64,000 nt of DNA, taken from assembly GCA_934229785.1 (NCBI GenBank), contig CAKQEA010000007.1, positions 23,653-87,652 of the forward strand. Reading direction: 5' to 3'. The notes under the pieces are model-generated. The model made no database searches, was not told the DNA's origin, and saw only the letters and a list, made by a program, of their open reading frames with translations. This stretch comes from an uncultured Anaeroplasmataceae bacterium (GTDB lineage: Bacteria > Bacillota_I > Bacilli_A > Acholeplasmatales > Anaeroplasmataceae). Made by a program: the position numbers and the translations under genes. Positions 1 to 8,344 of the stretch are shown piece by piece (within the stretch, counting starts at the first letter, position 1; every line of letters starts with the position of its first letter).

Positions 1-317
1 TTAAACTTATTAATGATTATTATGAGCAAAATAATATATTTAGTGAACAAAGCTTTGTTCAAAGCTTAAGTGATGAAGACTATAAGCAATATTTAAGGAT
101 AGTTGAGGCGGTTGAGGGAGATGCTACTCCTTATACTGATGAGGACTTAAATGATTGTTTGGAAAAAATGAAGTCTGTTAAATTTTCAAAAAGAAATGAA
201 AAAATAACTGAAGATATTATAAAAGAAAGTAATGATGATAAAATAAAGTCATTACTTGCTGAAAAATTTAAAAATAAACGTCAACAAAATGACCTTAAGA
301 TTAAGAGGAGGAAGTAA
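1..317 (+). CDS. dnaG: DNA primase DnaG, C-terminal fragment (cut by window edge)
   Basis: An open frame enters from the left edge and ends at the TAA at 315-317, four bases before the rpoD ATG. The visible 104 codons (frame starting at base 3) are charged and helical with a basic end (KRRK). This suits the C-terminal helicase-interaction domain of bacterial primase, which contacts DnaB at the fork. No primase catalytic motif is visible because the zinc and TOPRIM domains lie outside the window. The call rests mainly on position: dnaG-rpoD-trmK is a conserved order in Firmicutes. An AGGAGG lies inside its last codons (307-312) and serves rpoD, so the two genes look co-transcribed. Confidence 0.75.
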   Translation, partial: KLINDYYEQNNIFSEQSFVQSLSDEDYKQYLRIVEAVEGDATPYTDEDLNDCLEKMKSVKFSKRNEKITEDIIKESNDDKIKSLLAEKFKNKRQQNDLKIKRRK

Positions 318-320
318 ATA

Positions 321-1514
321 ATGGAAATTGAAGTTGCTATTAAAGAATTAACGGAATTAGGTAAGAAAAACCAAGGCTTTGTTACTATTAGTGATGTATT
401 GAAATATTGTAAAGAAGATAGTGATGAATATGATGCAATTGAAAAGGCCTTAACTGAACAAGAAATTGATATTGTTGCAAATGATGGTAATCAAGATGAA
501 TTTGATATGCCTGAAGGTGAGCCTAATTTAACTGAAGTTGAAGAAGTTGATATTTCTACATTTGACCAGCTTCCTGCATCTGTTAAGGTTGACGACCCTG
601 TTCGTATGTATTTAAAGGAAATAGGTAATATTCAGTTACTTACATTAGATGAGGAAACAGAGCTTGCTAAGCAAATTGTTGCAGGACGTGAGGCTAAGGA
701 GAAGCTTCAAAAGATTGAAAATGATGATCAAAATACTGTATCAGCTGAGGAATATGAGGAGTTACTTGATATATCTGAGCGTGCAGATGTTGCAAAGGAT
801 AAGCTTGTTAATGCCAATTTACGTTTGGTTGTTTCTATTGCTAAGCGTTATTTAGGTAGAGGATTACAATTCCTTGATTTAATTCAAGAAGGAAATATGG
901 GTTTAATTAAGGCTGTTGATAAATTTGATTACAATAAGGGATATAAGTTTTCAACTTATGCAACATGGTGGATTCGTCAGGCAATCACTAGAGCAGTAGC
1001 TGATCAAGCAAGAACAATTCGTATTCCTGTTCATATGGTTGAAACTATAAATAAGCTTGTTCGTGTTCAAAGACAATTAGTTCAGGAATTATCTCGTGAG
1101 CCTACTCCAGAGGAGGTTGCTGAACGTATGGAAATTTCAGTTGAAAAGGTTCAGCAAATTCAAAAGATTGCTCAGGAGCCAATTTCTCTTGAATCACCAG
1201 TTGGTGAAGAAGAGGATTCTTCTTTAGGAGATTTCATTTCAGATCCACATGCTCTAGATCCATATGAGTATACTGCTAAGATGAAGTTAAGAGAAGAGCT
1301 AGATTCTGTTTTGGCTACTTTAACTGAACGTGAGGAAAGAGTGCTTCGTCTTCGTTTTGGTTTGATTGATGGTCGTCAAAGAACTCTTGAAGAGGTTGGA
1401 CGTGAGTTTAATGTCACTAGAGAGCGTATTCGTCAGATTGAGGCTAAGGCATTAAGAAAGCTTAAACATCCATCAAGAAGTCGTAAGCTTAAGGATTTTA
1501 TGGTTAAACACTGA
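321..1514 (+). CDS. rpoD: RNA polymerase primary sigma factor RpoD (SigA)
   Basis: This is the housekeeping sigma-70 that directs RNA polymerase to -10/-35 promoters. It has 397 residues, in the usual 370-400 range of Firmicute SigA. An acidic region 1.1 (about residues 1-80) is followed by region 1.2 ([12 protein letters not shown], about 91-102). Region 2 (about 166-235) contains [13 protein letters not shown], the -10 recognition and melting segment. Region 4 (about 327-397) contains [20 protein letters not shown], the -35 helix-turn-helix. The AGGAGG at 307-312 sets the start. Many promoters in this window match the consensus this factor reads. No defects were seen. Confidence 0.98.
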   Translation: MEIEVAIKELTELGKKNQGFVTISDVLKYCKEDSDEYDAIEKALTEQEIDIVANDGNQDEFDMPEGEPNLTEVEEVDISTFDQLPASVKVDDPVRMYLKEIGNIQLLTLDEETELAKQIVAGREAKEKLQKIENDDQNTVSAEEYEELLDISERADVAKDKLVNANLRLVVSIAKRYLGRGLQFLDLIQEGNMGLIKAVDKFDYNKGYKFSTYATWWIRQAITRAVADQARTIRIPVHMVETINKLVRVQRQLVQELSREPTPEEVAERMEISVEKVQQIQKIAQEPISLESPVGEEEDSSLGDFISDPHALDPYEYTAKMKLREELDSVLATLTEREERVLRLRFGLIDGRQRTLEEVGREFNVTRERIRQIEAKALRKLKHPSRSRKLKDFMVKH

Positions 1515-1516
1515 TT

Positions 1517-2167
1517 ATGAATAGAATTACTTTACTTGCTTCCCAATGCTTGGGAAGCAATATTGTTTGTGATGTTGGATGTGATCATGGTTATGTTTTA
1601 ATTGAAGCAATAAAAAACTATGGTGTTAGTCATGGGATTGCCTCAGATGTTGCTATGGGGCCTTTAGCTTCAGCAAGAAAAAATATAATTGCAAATAAGC
1701 TTTCTGATAAAATTGATGTTGTGTTATCTGATGGTTTAAAAAATGTATGTGCTGATTTTGATACAGTAATTATTGCTGGAATGGGTGGAAGTCTTATTGT
1801 TGATATTTTAGCTAGTTCATTTGAAAAAATAAAAGGTAAGAAATTAATTTTGCAACCTAATAATGATAGATGTAAAGTAAGAAGCTTCTTAAATAATAAT
1901 GGTTTTATCATAAGTGATGAGTTTTCTATAATTGATTCAAATAAATATTATGAAATTTTAGTGTTTAATGAAGGGGATAGAAAATATAATGAGTATGAAC
2001 TAAAATATGGTCCTATTTTATTAAAGAAAAAAGAAGAAGCTTTTATTTCTCATTATAAAAAAATAGAGGATAATATTAAATCCTATATTGAAAAAATGAC
2101 AAATTGTAAAATGAAAAATGAAAAGCTATTAGAACTTAAGGAAGTAAAAGGTGTATTATATGAATAA
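1517..2167 (+). CDS. trmK: tRNA (adenine(22)-N(1))-methyltransferase TrmK
   Basis: This is a SAM-dependent Rossmann methyltransferase of the TrmK/YqfN family, which methylates N1 of A22 in tRNA. It has 216 residues, near the usual 220-240. Visible motifs are VCDVGCDHGYV (about residues 17-27, SAM-binding loop), a glycine-rich AGMGG (about 87-91) and the LQPNND catalytic-loop segment (about 112-117). It starts two bases after the rpoD stop, so translation is probably coupled. The dnaG-rpoD-trmK order is typical of Firmicutes, which supports the name. The usual next gene, a Nif3-like protein, is not here; a hydrolase follows. Confidence 0.9.
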   Translation: MNRITLLASQCLGSNIVCDVGCDHGYVLIEAIKNYGVSHGIASDVAMGPLASARKNIIANKLSDKIDVVLSDGLKNVCADFDTVIIAGMGGSLIVDILASSFEKIKGKKLILQPNNDRCKVRSFLNNNGFIISDEFSIIDSNKYYEILVFNEGDRKYNEYELKYGPILLKKKEEAFISHYKKIEDNIKSYIEKMTNCKMKNEKLLELKEVKGVLYE

Positions 2168-2912
2168 AAAGTATATTTTAAATACGGCAAATTATTATAC
2201 TGAGTATTTTGTTGATGATATTAAAAGAACTACTATTGTTGTTTCTCCTGGTGGAGGTTATTTATATACGTCACCTAGAGAGTCTATGCCTGTTAGTAAT
2301 GTTTTTAATAAGCTTGGCTATCATGTTGTAGTTGTAAATTATCGTGAAACAAAGGATGAATCCTATCCAAAAACTGCCAAGTATTTAGCTTATGTGCTAA
2401 GTGAGCTAAAGAAAAATTCTAAAGTTGGCTATATTGTTGGATTAGGCTTTTCAGCTGGTGGACATAATATGCTTGAGGTTGCTCTACATGAAAATATATA
2501 TAATGTTAAGCTTGATTTATTAATGCTTGGCTACCCGGTTGTTACTACGGATAATAGATATTGGCATGAAGGATCATTTAAAAATTTATTACATGATGAT
2601 TTTGGTAATGAAAAATTACTTAAACGACTTTCTTTAGAAAATGAGGTTACATCAAGTGCTCCTGATTTATTTTTATGGGGAACATTTACTGATGAATCAG
2701 TCGATGTTATGAATTCATTATTGCTAATGGAAGCATATAAGAAGAATGGTTGTAATTGTGAATATCATTGCTTTCCTATGGGAGGACATGGCTTAAGTGT
2801 ATCAAACGATGAATCTAGCGAAGGAAATGCATTAAAGAAGAATGATTATATAGCAAGATGGACTGATTTTGCAGATGCGTGGATCAAAAATAAGCTTAAA
2901 AAAGAATTCTAA
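2160..2912 (+). CDS. Alpha/beta-hydrolase, esterase-like (BD-FAE / acetylxylan-esterase type)
   Basis: A cytoplasmic alpha/beta-hydrolase of about 250 residues with no signal peptide. An oxyanion-hole-like PGGGY lies at about residues 30-34. The nucleophile elbow is GFSAGGH (Ser98), and the likely acid and base are Asp178 and His210 (GGHGLS). The layout resembles carbohydrate-ester hydrolases that remove acyl groups from oligosaccharides, but the substrate cannot be read from sequence. ATG 2160 is preferred because AAGGTG lies just upstream; a GTG at 2151 is in frame. The gene overlaps the 3' end of trmK by eight bases. A terminator overlaps its stop codon, so it ends the dnaG-rpoD operon. 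Confidence 0.8.
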   Translation: MNKKYILNTANYYTEYFVDDIKRTTIVVSPGGGYLYTSPRESMPVSNVFNKLGYHVVVVNYRETKDESYPKTAKYLAYVLSELKKNSKVGYIVGLGFSAGGHNMLEVALHENIYNVKLDLLMLGYPVVTTDNRYWHEGSFKNLLHDDFGNEKLLKRLSLENEVTSSAPDLFLWGTFTDESVDVMNSLLLMEAYKKNGCNCEYHCFPMGGHGLSVSNDESSEGNALKKNDYIARWTDFADAWIKNKLKKEF

Positions 2913-2928
2913 GAGGAATTCTTTTTTT
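2898..2928 (+). terminator. Rho-independent terminator after the hydrolase gene
   Basis: The arms AAAGAATTC and GAATTCTTT flank a six-base loop and are followed by a run of seven T. The left arm overlaps the last codons and stop of the upstream gene. Confidence 0.85.
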
Positions 2929-2955
2929 GAATATGTTTATAATTTGGTATATAAT
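2927..2955 (+). promoter_or_regulatory. Sigma-A promoter of the nrnA-pflA-thioredoxin operon
   Basis: TTGAAT at 2927-2932 and TATAAT at 2950-2955 are 17 bases apart. The leader of about 95 bases contains a small hairpin at 2980-2998 (ATTACAA, loop, TTGTAAT) followed by a short T-rich stretch. That hairpin could be a weak attenuator, which is inference. Confidence 0.7.
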
Positions 2956-3059
2956 AAGATGAAGACTTTAAATAATAGGATTACAAGTTGATTGTAATTT
3001 TATTAAGCTAATGGTTATAATTTAACTTGTATTTAAAATTATTAGATTTTGGAGGAAGT

Positions 3060-4001
3060 ATGGAAGATAAATTATTTTCTAAGATTAAAGAATATGATAC
3101 TATTATCATTCATAGACATTCTAGAGCTGATTTAGATGCTTTGGGAAGCCAAATTGGACTTAAAAAAACATTACAATATGCATATCCTAATAAAAAAATT
3201 TATGCAGTTGGAGATGCTTCAAGAAAGTATTCCTTTATTGGGGGTATGGATTTAATAGAAGATAATGTTTATGAAAATGCACTTTCAATTATTGTTGATG
3301 TTGCAGTTAGTAATATGGTTTCAGATGATAGATATAAACTAGCTCGTGAGATATTTGTTATAGATCATCATAAAAATGATTGTGATTTTACAGAAAATCA
3401 CTTATGTGATACATCAAGAGTTGCTGCTGCAGAATATATTACGTATTTACTTTTAAAACATGGTTATACTATTCCTGGGGATGCAGCAACTGCGTTATAT
3501 GGTGGTATTGTTACAGATAGTGGAAGATTTTTATATGGTGAAAAGCTTGAAGAGAGCTTACTTATTGCTTCAAAACTTGTTTCATTTGGGGCAAATCCTA
3601 AATATATATACGACAATATTTACGTTGAATCGATTGAAAGTCGTCAAATGAAAAACTATTTTTCAAATCGTTTTGAGGTTATAGGTGGCGTTGCTTATTT
3701 AAAGAACGGACCTGAGGTTTTTCAAAAATTTAACGTTGAATTTAATGATATTTCTCGCGGCATGCTGTCAGTAATGTCTGGAATTAGCGAAATTGAGATT
3801 TGGTTAAATTTTACCTATGATTTAGGAAAAGATGCAGTAATAGGTGAATTTAGAAGCAGAAGTATTTCAATCGTTGATATTGCTAAAAAATATGGCGGTG
3901 GAGGTCATGATTTAGCTTGTGGAGCAACTCTTAAGGATTGGAATGAGGTTGATCTTGTTATTAACGATTTTGTTGAATTACTTAAATTGGAGGATAGATG
4001 A
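3060..4001 (+). CDS. nrnA: DHH/DHHA1 phosphoesterase, NrnA-like (oligoribonuclease / pAp phosphatase)
   Basis: This is a member of the DHH phosphoesterase family, which degrades short oligoribonucleotides and, in many relatives, dephosphorylates pAp. About 313 residues, the usual NrnA size. The DHH domain shows HRADLDA near residues 20-27 and the signature DHH at 102-104 (manganese ligands). The DHHA1 domain ends in GGGGHDLACG (about 279-288), the substrate-binding glycine loop. ATG 3060 follows GGAGG at 3051-3055; an in-frame upstream ATG at 3027 lacks such a site. Its stop overlaps the pflA start (ATGATGA), so the two are probably translationally coupled. Whether it acts as nanoRNase or pAp phosphatase cannot be decided. 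Confidence 0.88.
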   Translation: MEDKLFSKIKEYDTIIIHRHSRADLDALGSQIGLKKTLQYAYPNKKIYAVGDASRKYSFIGGMDLIEDNVYENALSIIVDVAVSNMVSDDRYKLAREIFVIDHHKNDCDFTENHLCDTSRVAAAEYITYLLLKHGYTIPGDAATALYGGIVTDSGRFLYGEKLEESLLIASKLVSFGANPKYIYDNIYVESIESRQMKNYFSNRFEVIGGVAYLKNGPEVFQKFNVEFNDISRGMLSVMSGISEIEIWLNFTYDLGKDAVIGEFRSRSISIVDIAKKYGGGGHDLACGATLKDWNEVDLVINDFVELLKLEDR

Positions 4002-4744
4002 TGATTGGTAAGATTCATTCATTTTTTGCTGGTGGTACAGTTGATGGACCTGGTATAAGGTTTGTAATATTTTTAAAGGGATGCCCTATGAGATGCTTAT
4101 ATTGCCATAATCCTGACACTTGGACTCAAGAGGGAGCAATGGAATATAGTGTTGACGATGTTGTAAATGAAGCACTAAAATATCGTGGTTATTTTTCAAC
4201 TGGTGGTGGGGTAACTGTTAGTGGCGGAGAGCCTATGCTTCAAATTGATTTTTTAATTGAATTATTTAAAAAATTAAAGCAAAATAAGGTTCATACTGCT
4301 TGTGATACCTCAGGTGTTATGTTTAATCCTAATAATAAAGAATATATGTCAAAGGTTAATGAGTTAATAAAATATACTGATTTATTTTTACTAGATATTA
4401 AACATATTAATAATGAGGAGCACATTAAGCTTACAGGACAGCCAAATACGAATATTTTAGCATTTGCAAGGTATTTATCAGATAATTCTAAGCATATGTG
4501 GATTCGTCATGTATTGGTTCCAACTATTACATTAAATGATAAATATTTAAAAGAGACAAAGGAATTTATAGATACATTAAATTGTGTTGATAAGGTTGAA
4601 ATTTTACCATATCATACAATGGGAAAGGTAAAATACGATAATCTTGGTATGAAATATCCACTTGAAGGAATTGAGCCACCTACAAAAGAAGAGGTTCGCC
4701 ATGCTAAAGAGTTATTAGGGGTAATAAAAAATGCAGCTAAATGA
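3998..4744 (+). CDS. pflA: Pyruvate formate-lyase-activating enzyme PflA
   Basis: A radical-SAM enzyme that installs the glycyl radical on pyruvate formate-lyase. It has 248 residues, the usual size. The 4Fe-4S CxxxCxxC motif is Cys29, Cys33 and Cys36 (CPMRCLYC), followed by HNPDTW, characteristic of PflA. TGGGVTVSGGEP is the SAM-binding GGE segment. Two consecutive ATGs (3998, 4001) overlap the end of nrnA. The pflB gene lies 450 bases downstream under its own promoter. In this genome the target glycine sits on a separate small protein (see 7260-7493), so PflA must act on that subunit or on an assembled complex. Confidence 0.96.
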   Translation: MMIGKIHSFFAGGTVDGPGIRFVIFLKGCPMRCLYCHNPDTWTQEGAMEYSVDDVVNEALKYRGYFSTGGGVTVSGGEPMLQIDFLIELFKKLKQNKVHTACDTSGVMFNPNNKEYMSKVNELIKYTDLFLLDIKHINNEEHIKLTGQPNTNILAFARYLSDNSKHMWIRHVLVPTITLNDKYLKETKEFIDTLNCVDKVEILPYHTMGKVKYDNLGMKYPLEGIEPPTKEEVRHAKELLGVIKNAAK

Positions 4745-5060
4745 TAAAAATTATAAGGAATATTTAAAAGGAATTACTGTTGTTGAGGTATCAGGTGAGT
4801 CATGTGCAAATTGCTTATCACTTATGCCTATTTTACATAATTTAACAGTAAATAGAGATGATTGTGTGCTTCATCATATTGAAGCCCAAGAGGATACATT
4901 AGATTTAATTCATTCGCTTGGTGTTGAATCTGTTCCTACTATTTTGGTTATGTATGATGATATTGTTTGTGCTAAGTGTAAGGGCTATCAGCCAGAGGAA
5001 ATATTAGAGTTATGGCTTGATGCAAAAATAAAAGAAATAAAGAAAAATTATAATTTATAA
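4731..5060 (+). CDS. Thioredoxin-like protein (CANC active site)
   Basis: A thioredoxin-fold protein of 109 residues with a Cys25-Ala-Asn-Cys28 redox motif and the cis-proline segment VESVPTILV (about residues 64-72). It lacks the WCGPC of classical thioredoxin and the glutaredoxin CPYC, so its partner is uncertain. It has no signal peptide and is likely cytoplasmic. It overlaps the end of pflA by 14 bases and must be co-expressed with it. A plausible but unproven role is thiol reduction linked to anaerobic metabolism, for example of a radical enzyme or its activase. Confidence 0.75.
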   Translation: MQLNDKNYKEYLKGITVVEVSGESCANCLSLMPILHNLTVNRDDCVLHHIEAQEDTLDLIHSLGVESVPTILVMYDDIVCAKCKGYQPEEILELWLDAKIKEIKKNYNL

Positions 5061-5102
5061 TTCTTATTAAGAATAATTCTTAAATAAACTATAAAAATAG
5101 TG

Positions 5103-5153
5103 TTGAAATGAATAGTATGTTGTTGTATAATAATTGCGGTAAACAAATTTACC
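5103..5153 (+). promoter_or_regulatory. pflB promoter with adjacent inverted repeat
   Basis: TTGAAA at 5103-5108 and TATAAT at 5126-5131 are 17 bases apart. Immediately downstream a perfect 6-bp inverted repeat, GGTAAA-caaa-TTTACC (5138-5153), covers the expected transcription start and could be an operator. It does not match the Rex, Fnr or CcpA consensus that I know. Confidence 0.75.
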
Positions 5154-5190
5154 AAATTAATTTGAGAAAAAGAAAGAGGTTATTACATTT

Positions 5191-7221
5191 ATGTACAAAG
5201 GTTGGGAAGGTTTCGTACCTGGTAAATGGTCTAATGACGAAGTAAATGTTCGTGATTTCATCCAAAGAAACTATACTCCTTATGAGGGAGATGCAAGCTT
5301 CTTAGCTCCTGCAACTGATGCAACTAAGAAATTATGGAATGAAGTTCTTGATTTAATGAAGCAGGAACGTGAGCACAATGGAGTTTTAGATTGCGATACT
5401 GATATCGTATCTTTAGTTAACTCACATAAGCCTGGTTATATTGACAAGGATTTAGAAAAGATCGTTGGTCTTCAGACTGATAAGCCACTTAAAAGAGCAT
5501 TTATGCCATTTGGTGGTATCAAGATGGCAGAACAAGCTGCAGAAATGTATGGATATAAGATTAACCCACAGTGGTCAGAATTCTTTAGAAAGTATAGAAA
5601 AACTCATAATGATGGTGTTTTCGATGCATATACTCCAGAAATGAGAGCTTGTCGTTCAGCTCATATTTTAACAGGTTTACCTGATACATATGGTCGTGGA
5701 CGTATTGTAGGTGACTACAGAAGAGTAGCATTATATGGTACAGCTTACTTAATTAAGCATAAGGAGTTAGATAAGTCATTAATTTGTGGTGAAATGACTC
5801 CTGACCGTGTTCGTGATAGAGAAGAAGTTGCTGAACAGATTAAAGCATTAAAGGCTTTAACTGAGATGGCTGCTTCATACGGCTGTGATATTTCAAGACC
5901 AGCAGAAAATGCTCAAGAAGCAATTCAAGCATTATACTTTGGTTATTTAGCAGCAGTTAAGGATCAAAATGGTGCAGCTATGTCTATTGGACGTAACTCT
6001 ACATTCTTAGATATTTATATTGAGCGTGACTTCGCAAGAGGTATTTTAACTGAAACAGAAGCTCAGGAATTAATGGATCATTTCATTATGAAGCTTCGTA
6101 TGGTTAGATTTGCACGTATTCAATCTTATAATGAATTATTCTCAGGAGATCCAACTTGGGTTACTGAGTCTATTGGTGGTATGGGTACAGATGGTCGTAC
6201 TCTTGTTACTAAGAACTCATTCCGTGTATTACATACATTAGAGAACTTAGGACCAGCTCCAGAGCCAAACCTAACAGTTTTATGGAGTAAGCGTCTTCCT
6301 ATGGGCTTCAAGGAATATTGTGCAAGCTTATCAATTGCTACATCTTCAATTCAGTATGAATCAGATGAGTTAATGCGTCCTGAAATGGGTGATGATTATT
6401 GTATCGCTTGCTGTGTTTCTTCAATGAAGGTTGGTAAGGAAATGCAATTCTTCGGTGCTCGTGCTAATTTAGCTAAGTGCTTACTATACGCTATGAACGG
6501 TGGTAAGGATGAATTAATGAAGGATAAGGTTACAGGAAAGCCAATGCAGGTAGGTCCTGAATATGCTCCAATCTTATCTGATGAACCATTAAATTATGAA
6601 GAAGTTAAGCATAAATATGAAATTATGATGGAATGGTTAGCAGATATTTATGTTAACACATTGAACTTAATTCACTACATGCATGATAAGTATTCATATG
6701 AAGCATTAGAAATGTCTTTACATGATACTCAAGTTGGTCGTTATTTTGCTACAGGTGTTGCAGGTTTATCTTGTGCTGTTGACTCATTATCAGCTATTAA
6801 GTATGCAAAGGTTACACCTATTCGTGATGCTAGTGGCTTAATCGTTGATTTCAAGACTGAAGGAGATTTCCCTAAGTATGGTAACAATGATGATCGTGCT
6901 GATGAAATTGGTGTATGGCTAGTTAAGACATTTATGAATATGATTCGTAAGCATTATACTTATCGTGGTTCTGTTCCTACAATGTCAATCTTAACAATTA
7001 CTTCTAACGTAGTATATGGTAAGAGAACTGGTAATACTCCTGATGGACGTAAGGCTGGTCAACCTCTTGCTCCAGGTGCAAACCCAATGCATGGACGTGA
7101 TTCTCATGGTGCTTTAGCTTCATTAGAGTCAGTTGCAAAGTTACCTTATGAATATTCAAGAGATGGTATTTCTAATACATTCTCTATTACACCTCAGTCT
7201 TTAGGTAAAGATGAAGACTAA
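5191..7221 (+). CDS. pflB: Formate acetyltransferase (pyruvate formate-lyase) core subunit, lacking the glycyl-radical domain
   Basis: This enzyme converts pyruvate and CoA to acetyl-CoA and formate. The 676 residues correspond to the barrel of ordinary PFL (about 750-760). The catalytic cysteine pair is Cys407-Cys408 in [20 protein letters not shown]. The chain stops right after [14 protein letters not shown], where E. coli PflB continues into its glycyl-radical domain with the RVSGYAV loop. That missing part is encoded intact by the next gene, 38 bases downstream with its own ribosome site. This gene cannot be catalytic alone, because the radical-storing glycine is absent. Codon use looks that of a highly expressed gene. 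It has its own promoter, and a terminator follows the second gene. Confidence 0.95.
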   Translation: MYKGWEGFVPGKWSNDEVNVRDFIQRNYTPYEGDASFLAPATDATKKLWNEVLDLMKQEREHNGVLDCDTDIVSLVNSHKPGYIDKDLEKIVGLQTDKPLKRAFMPFGGIKMAEQAAEMYGYKINPQWSEFFRKYRKTHNDGVFDAYTPEMRACRSAHILTGLPDTYGRGRIVGDYRRVALYGTAYLIKHKELDKSLICGEMTPDRVRDREEVAEQIKALKALTEMAASYGCDISRPAENAQEAIQALYFGYLAAVKDQNGAAMSIGRNSTFLDIYIERDFARGILTETEAQELMDHFIMKLRMVRFARIQSYNELFSGDPTWVTESIGGMGTDGRTLVTKNSFRVLHTLENLGPAPEPNLTVLWSKRLPMGFKEYCASLSIATSSIQYESDELMRPEMGDDYCIACCVSSMKVGKEMQFFGARANLAKCLLYAMNGGKDELMKDKVTGKPMQVGPEYAPILSDEPLNYEEVKHKYEIMMEWLADIYVNTLNLIHYMHDKYSYEALEMSLHDTQVGRYFATGVAGLSCAVDSLSAIKYAKVTPIRDASGLIVDFKTEGDFPKYGNNDDRADEIGVWLVKTFMNMIRKHYTYRGSVPTMSILTITSNVVYGKRTGNTPDGRKAGQPLAPGANPMHGRDSHGALASLESVAKLPYEYSRDGISNTFSITPQSLGKDED

Positions 7222-7259
7222 TTAAAAGACTAATATTTTTAAATAGGAGGAAATTTATT

Positions 7260-7493
7260 ATGTCACAAAGAGTAGATAATTTAGTACAAATGTTAGACAC
7301 TTATGTTGCAGATGGTGGTTACCATCTAAATGTTAATGTTTTCAATCGTGAAACATTATTAGATGCACAGGCTCATCCTGAGAAGTATCCTCAATTAACT
7401 ATCCGTGTTTCTGGCTATGCTGTTAACTTTATTAAGTTAACTAAGGAACAACAGGATGATGTTATTAGTCGTACAATTCATGAATCAATGTAA
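7260..7493 (+). CDS. Separate glycyl-radical subunit of pyruvate formate-lyase (GrcA/YfiD-like)
   Basis: A 77-residue protein equivalent to the PFL C-terminal radical domain: [23 protein letters not shown] and [13 protein letters not shown]. The radical glycine is Gly52 in RVSGYAV. It follows pflB by 38 bases with TAGGAGGAAA as ribosome site, so it is a designed second cistron and not read-through debris. In E. coli, GrcA/YfiD is a spare domain that repairs oxygen-cleaved PFL, while PflB there still carries its own domain. Here the core has none, so this protein must be the permanent radical subunit. The first 15 residues ([15 protein letters not shown]) replace the linker helix. Confidence 0.93.
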   Translation: MSQRVDNLVQMLDTYVADGGYHLNVNVFNRETLLDAQAHPEKYPQLTIRVSGYAVNFIKLTKEQQDDVISRTIHESM

Positions 7494-7531
7494 GTAATAC
7501 TTGTTACTTTCGTATCTTGTGTTTTAAAAAG

Positions 7532-7557
7532 AAAATGGCTTTAAATAGCCATTTTTT
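7532..7557 (+). terminator. Terminator of the split pfl operon
   Basis: The arms AAATGGCT and AGCCATTT flank a short loop and are followed by seven T. Confidence 0.88.
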
Positions 7558-7770
7558 TGTTTTTATTAAAAAAATTATTTTTTCAAAATGGATTAAATTT
7601 AACGTTTTTTGAAATAAAATTACGAATAAATTACGACCAAAATGGTAAAAAGATTCTTGGATTGTATGAAATGATTCATGAATTGTAAAAAAAATATTTT
7701 TTATCCAAAAATTAGGTAAAAACGTGTTATGAAAACTATATTTATATATGTACGAGGTGGAAGGACATAT

Positions 7771-7922
7771 ATGAAAAAAAGTAAATTAAGAAGTATTAAT
7801 GACACATTAAGAATTATAAAAGAAGAAGACCCTGATAGGCTGTGACAAGGTATATGATTAATTGTCTAATCATAGATAAAAAAATATTTAGTCAAAGAGT
7901 TGGTAATCAAAATTTTATTTAA
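7771..7922 (+). pseudogene. Frameshifted small helix-turn-helix (excisionase-like) protein
   Basis: ATG 7771 follows a good GGTGGAAGG site and opens a frame reading LRIIKEEDPD, which stops at TGA 7843. Shifting frame after 7836 continues as AVTRYMINCLIIDKKIFSQRVGN to a stop at 7920-7922. Joined, about 50 residues resemble the small DNA-binding proteins of Firmicute mobile elements that carry the signature EEDP-D-T-A-x-T-xx-x-I. The threonine codon at the junction (ACG) appears as two bases (AG at 7837-7838), so a one-base deletion explains the break. No integrase lies next to it. Family identification is from memory of the motif, and the function of the intact protein is uncertain. Confidence 0.6.
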
Positions 7923-8221
7923 TACTAAAGCTAATAAATTTAATCAAAAATAAATAATGAAGTAGCCTAAGATAATTTTGATAAAAGATGATCAAATTAT
8001 TTAAGGTTACTCCCATTAATATTATAATTGAAAAGAGAGGTGAATGTCGAGCCTTGTTTGTTCAACTAATGTATATGATTAAAGTGAATTATATGGAATT
8101 GAAGTTTAATTTTGAAATATAAAAATAAGAAAGATTGCATTTTAATTGTTTTTGTTATATAGTATAATAGTATCTATAATTTAGATATGTCAATTATATC
8201 TATTATAGTAAAAATATATTA
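7923..8221 (+). other. Gene-free stretch with a long inverted repeat
   Basis: The main feature is an imperfect inverted repeat of about 20 bp per arm at 7961-8011 (AGTAGCCTAAGATAATTT against AAATTATTTAAGGTTACT). It lies just after the broken excisionase-like gene. No open frame above about 12 codons with a ribosome site is convincing. A possible promoter for the folate transporter (TTGCAT 8135-8140, TATAGT 8158-8163, 17-base spacing) precedes the THF riboswitch. The stretch may be the scar of a mobile element. Confidence 0.5.
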
Positions 8222-8311
8222 ACAGAGTAGCAAAACTGCGTTAAGTGCTTTATCATGGGAAGTTGGATATAGACGAACACTACGGTGGCGGTAGTTTTGT
8301 GCATCCGCTGT
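8222..8311 (+). ncRNA. Tetrahydrofolate (THF) riboswitch
   Basis: The segment carries the conserved THF aptamer landmarks in order: AGAGTAG, GCGTTAAGTG, ATGGGA, ACGAA, GGCGGTAG and GCATCCGCT. The closing helix pairs ACAG 8222-8225 with CTGT 8308-8311. P2 pairs CAAAACT 8231-8237 with AGTTTTG 8293-8299. It sits 33 bases before the start of a FolT-type transporter gene, which is the expected target. No terminator hairpin follows before the ribosome site GGAGG at 8335-8339, so control is probably at translation initiation. Confidence 0.93.
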
Positions 8312-8344
8312 AAATTATTTATAGTGGACTCTTTGGAGGCCTTT

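Noticed and set aside
649-855. Open frame inside rpoD in another frame
   Set aside because: It lies wholly inside a conserved sigma factor gene, has no ribosome site and an unlikely composition.
7494-8221. Possible small RNA or tRNA in the long gap after the pfl operon
   Set aside because: No tRNA fold or known small-RNA motif was found; the visible features are a terminator, a broken gene and an inverted repeat.
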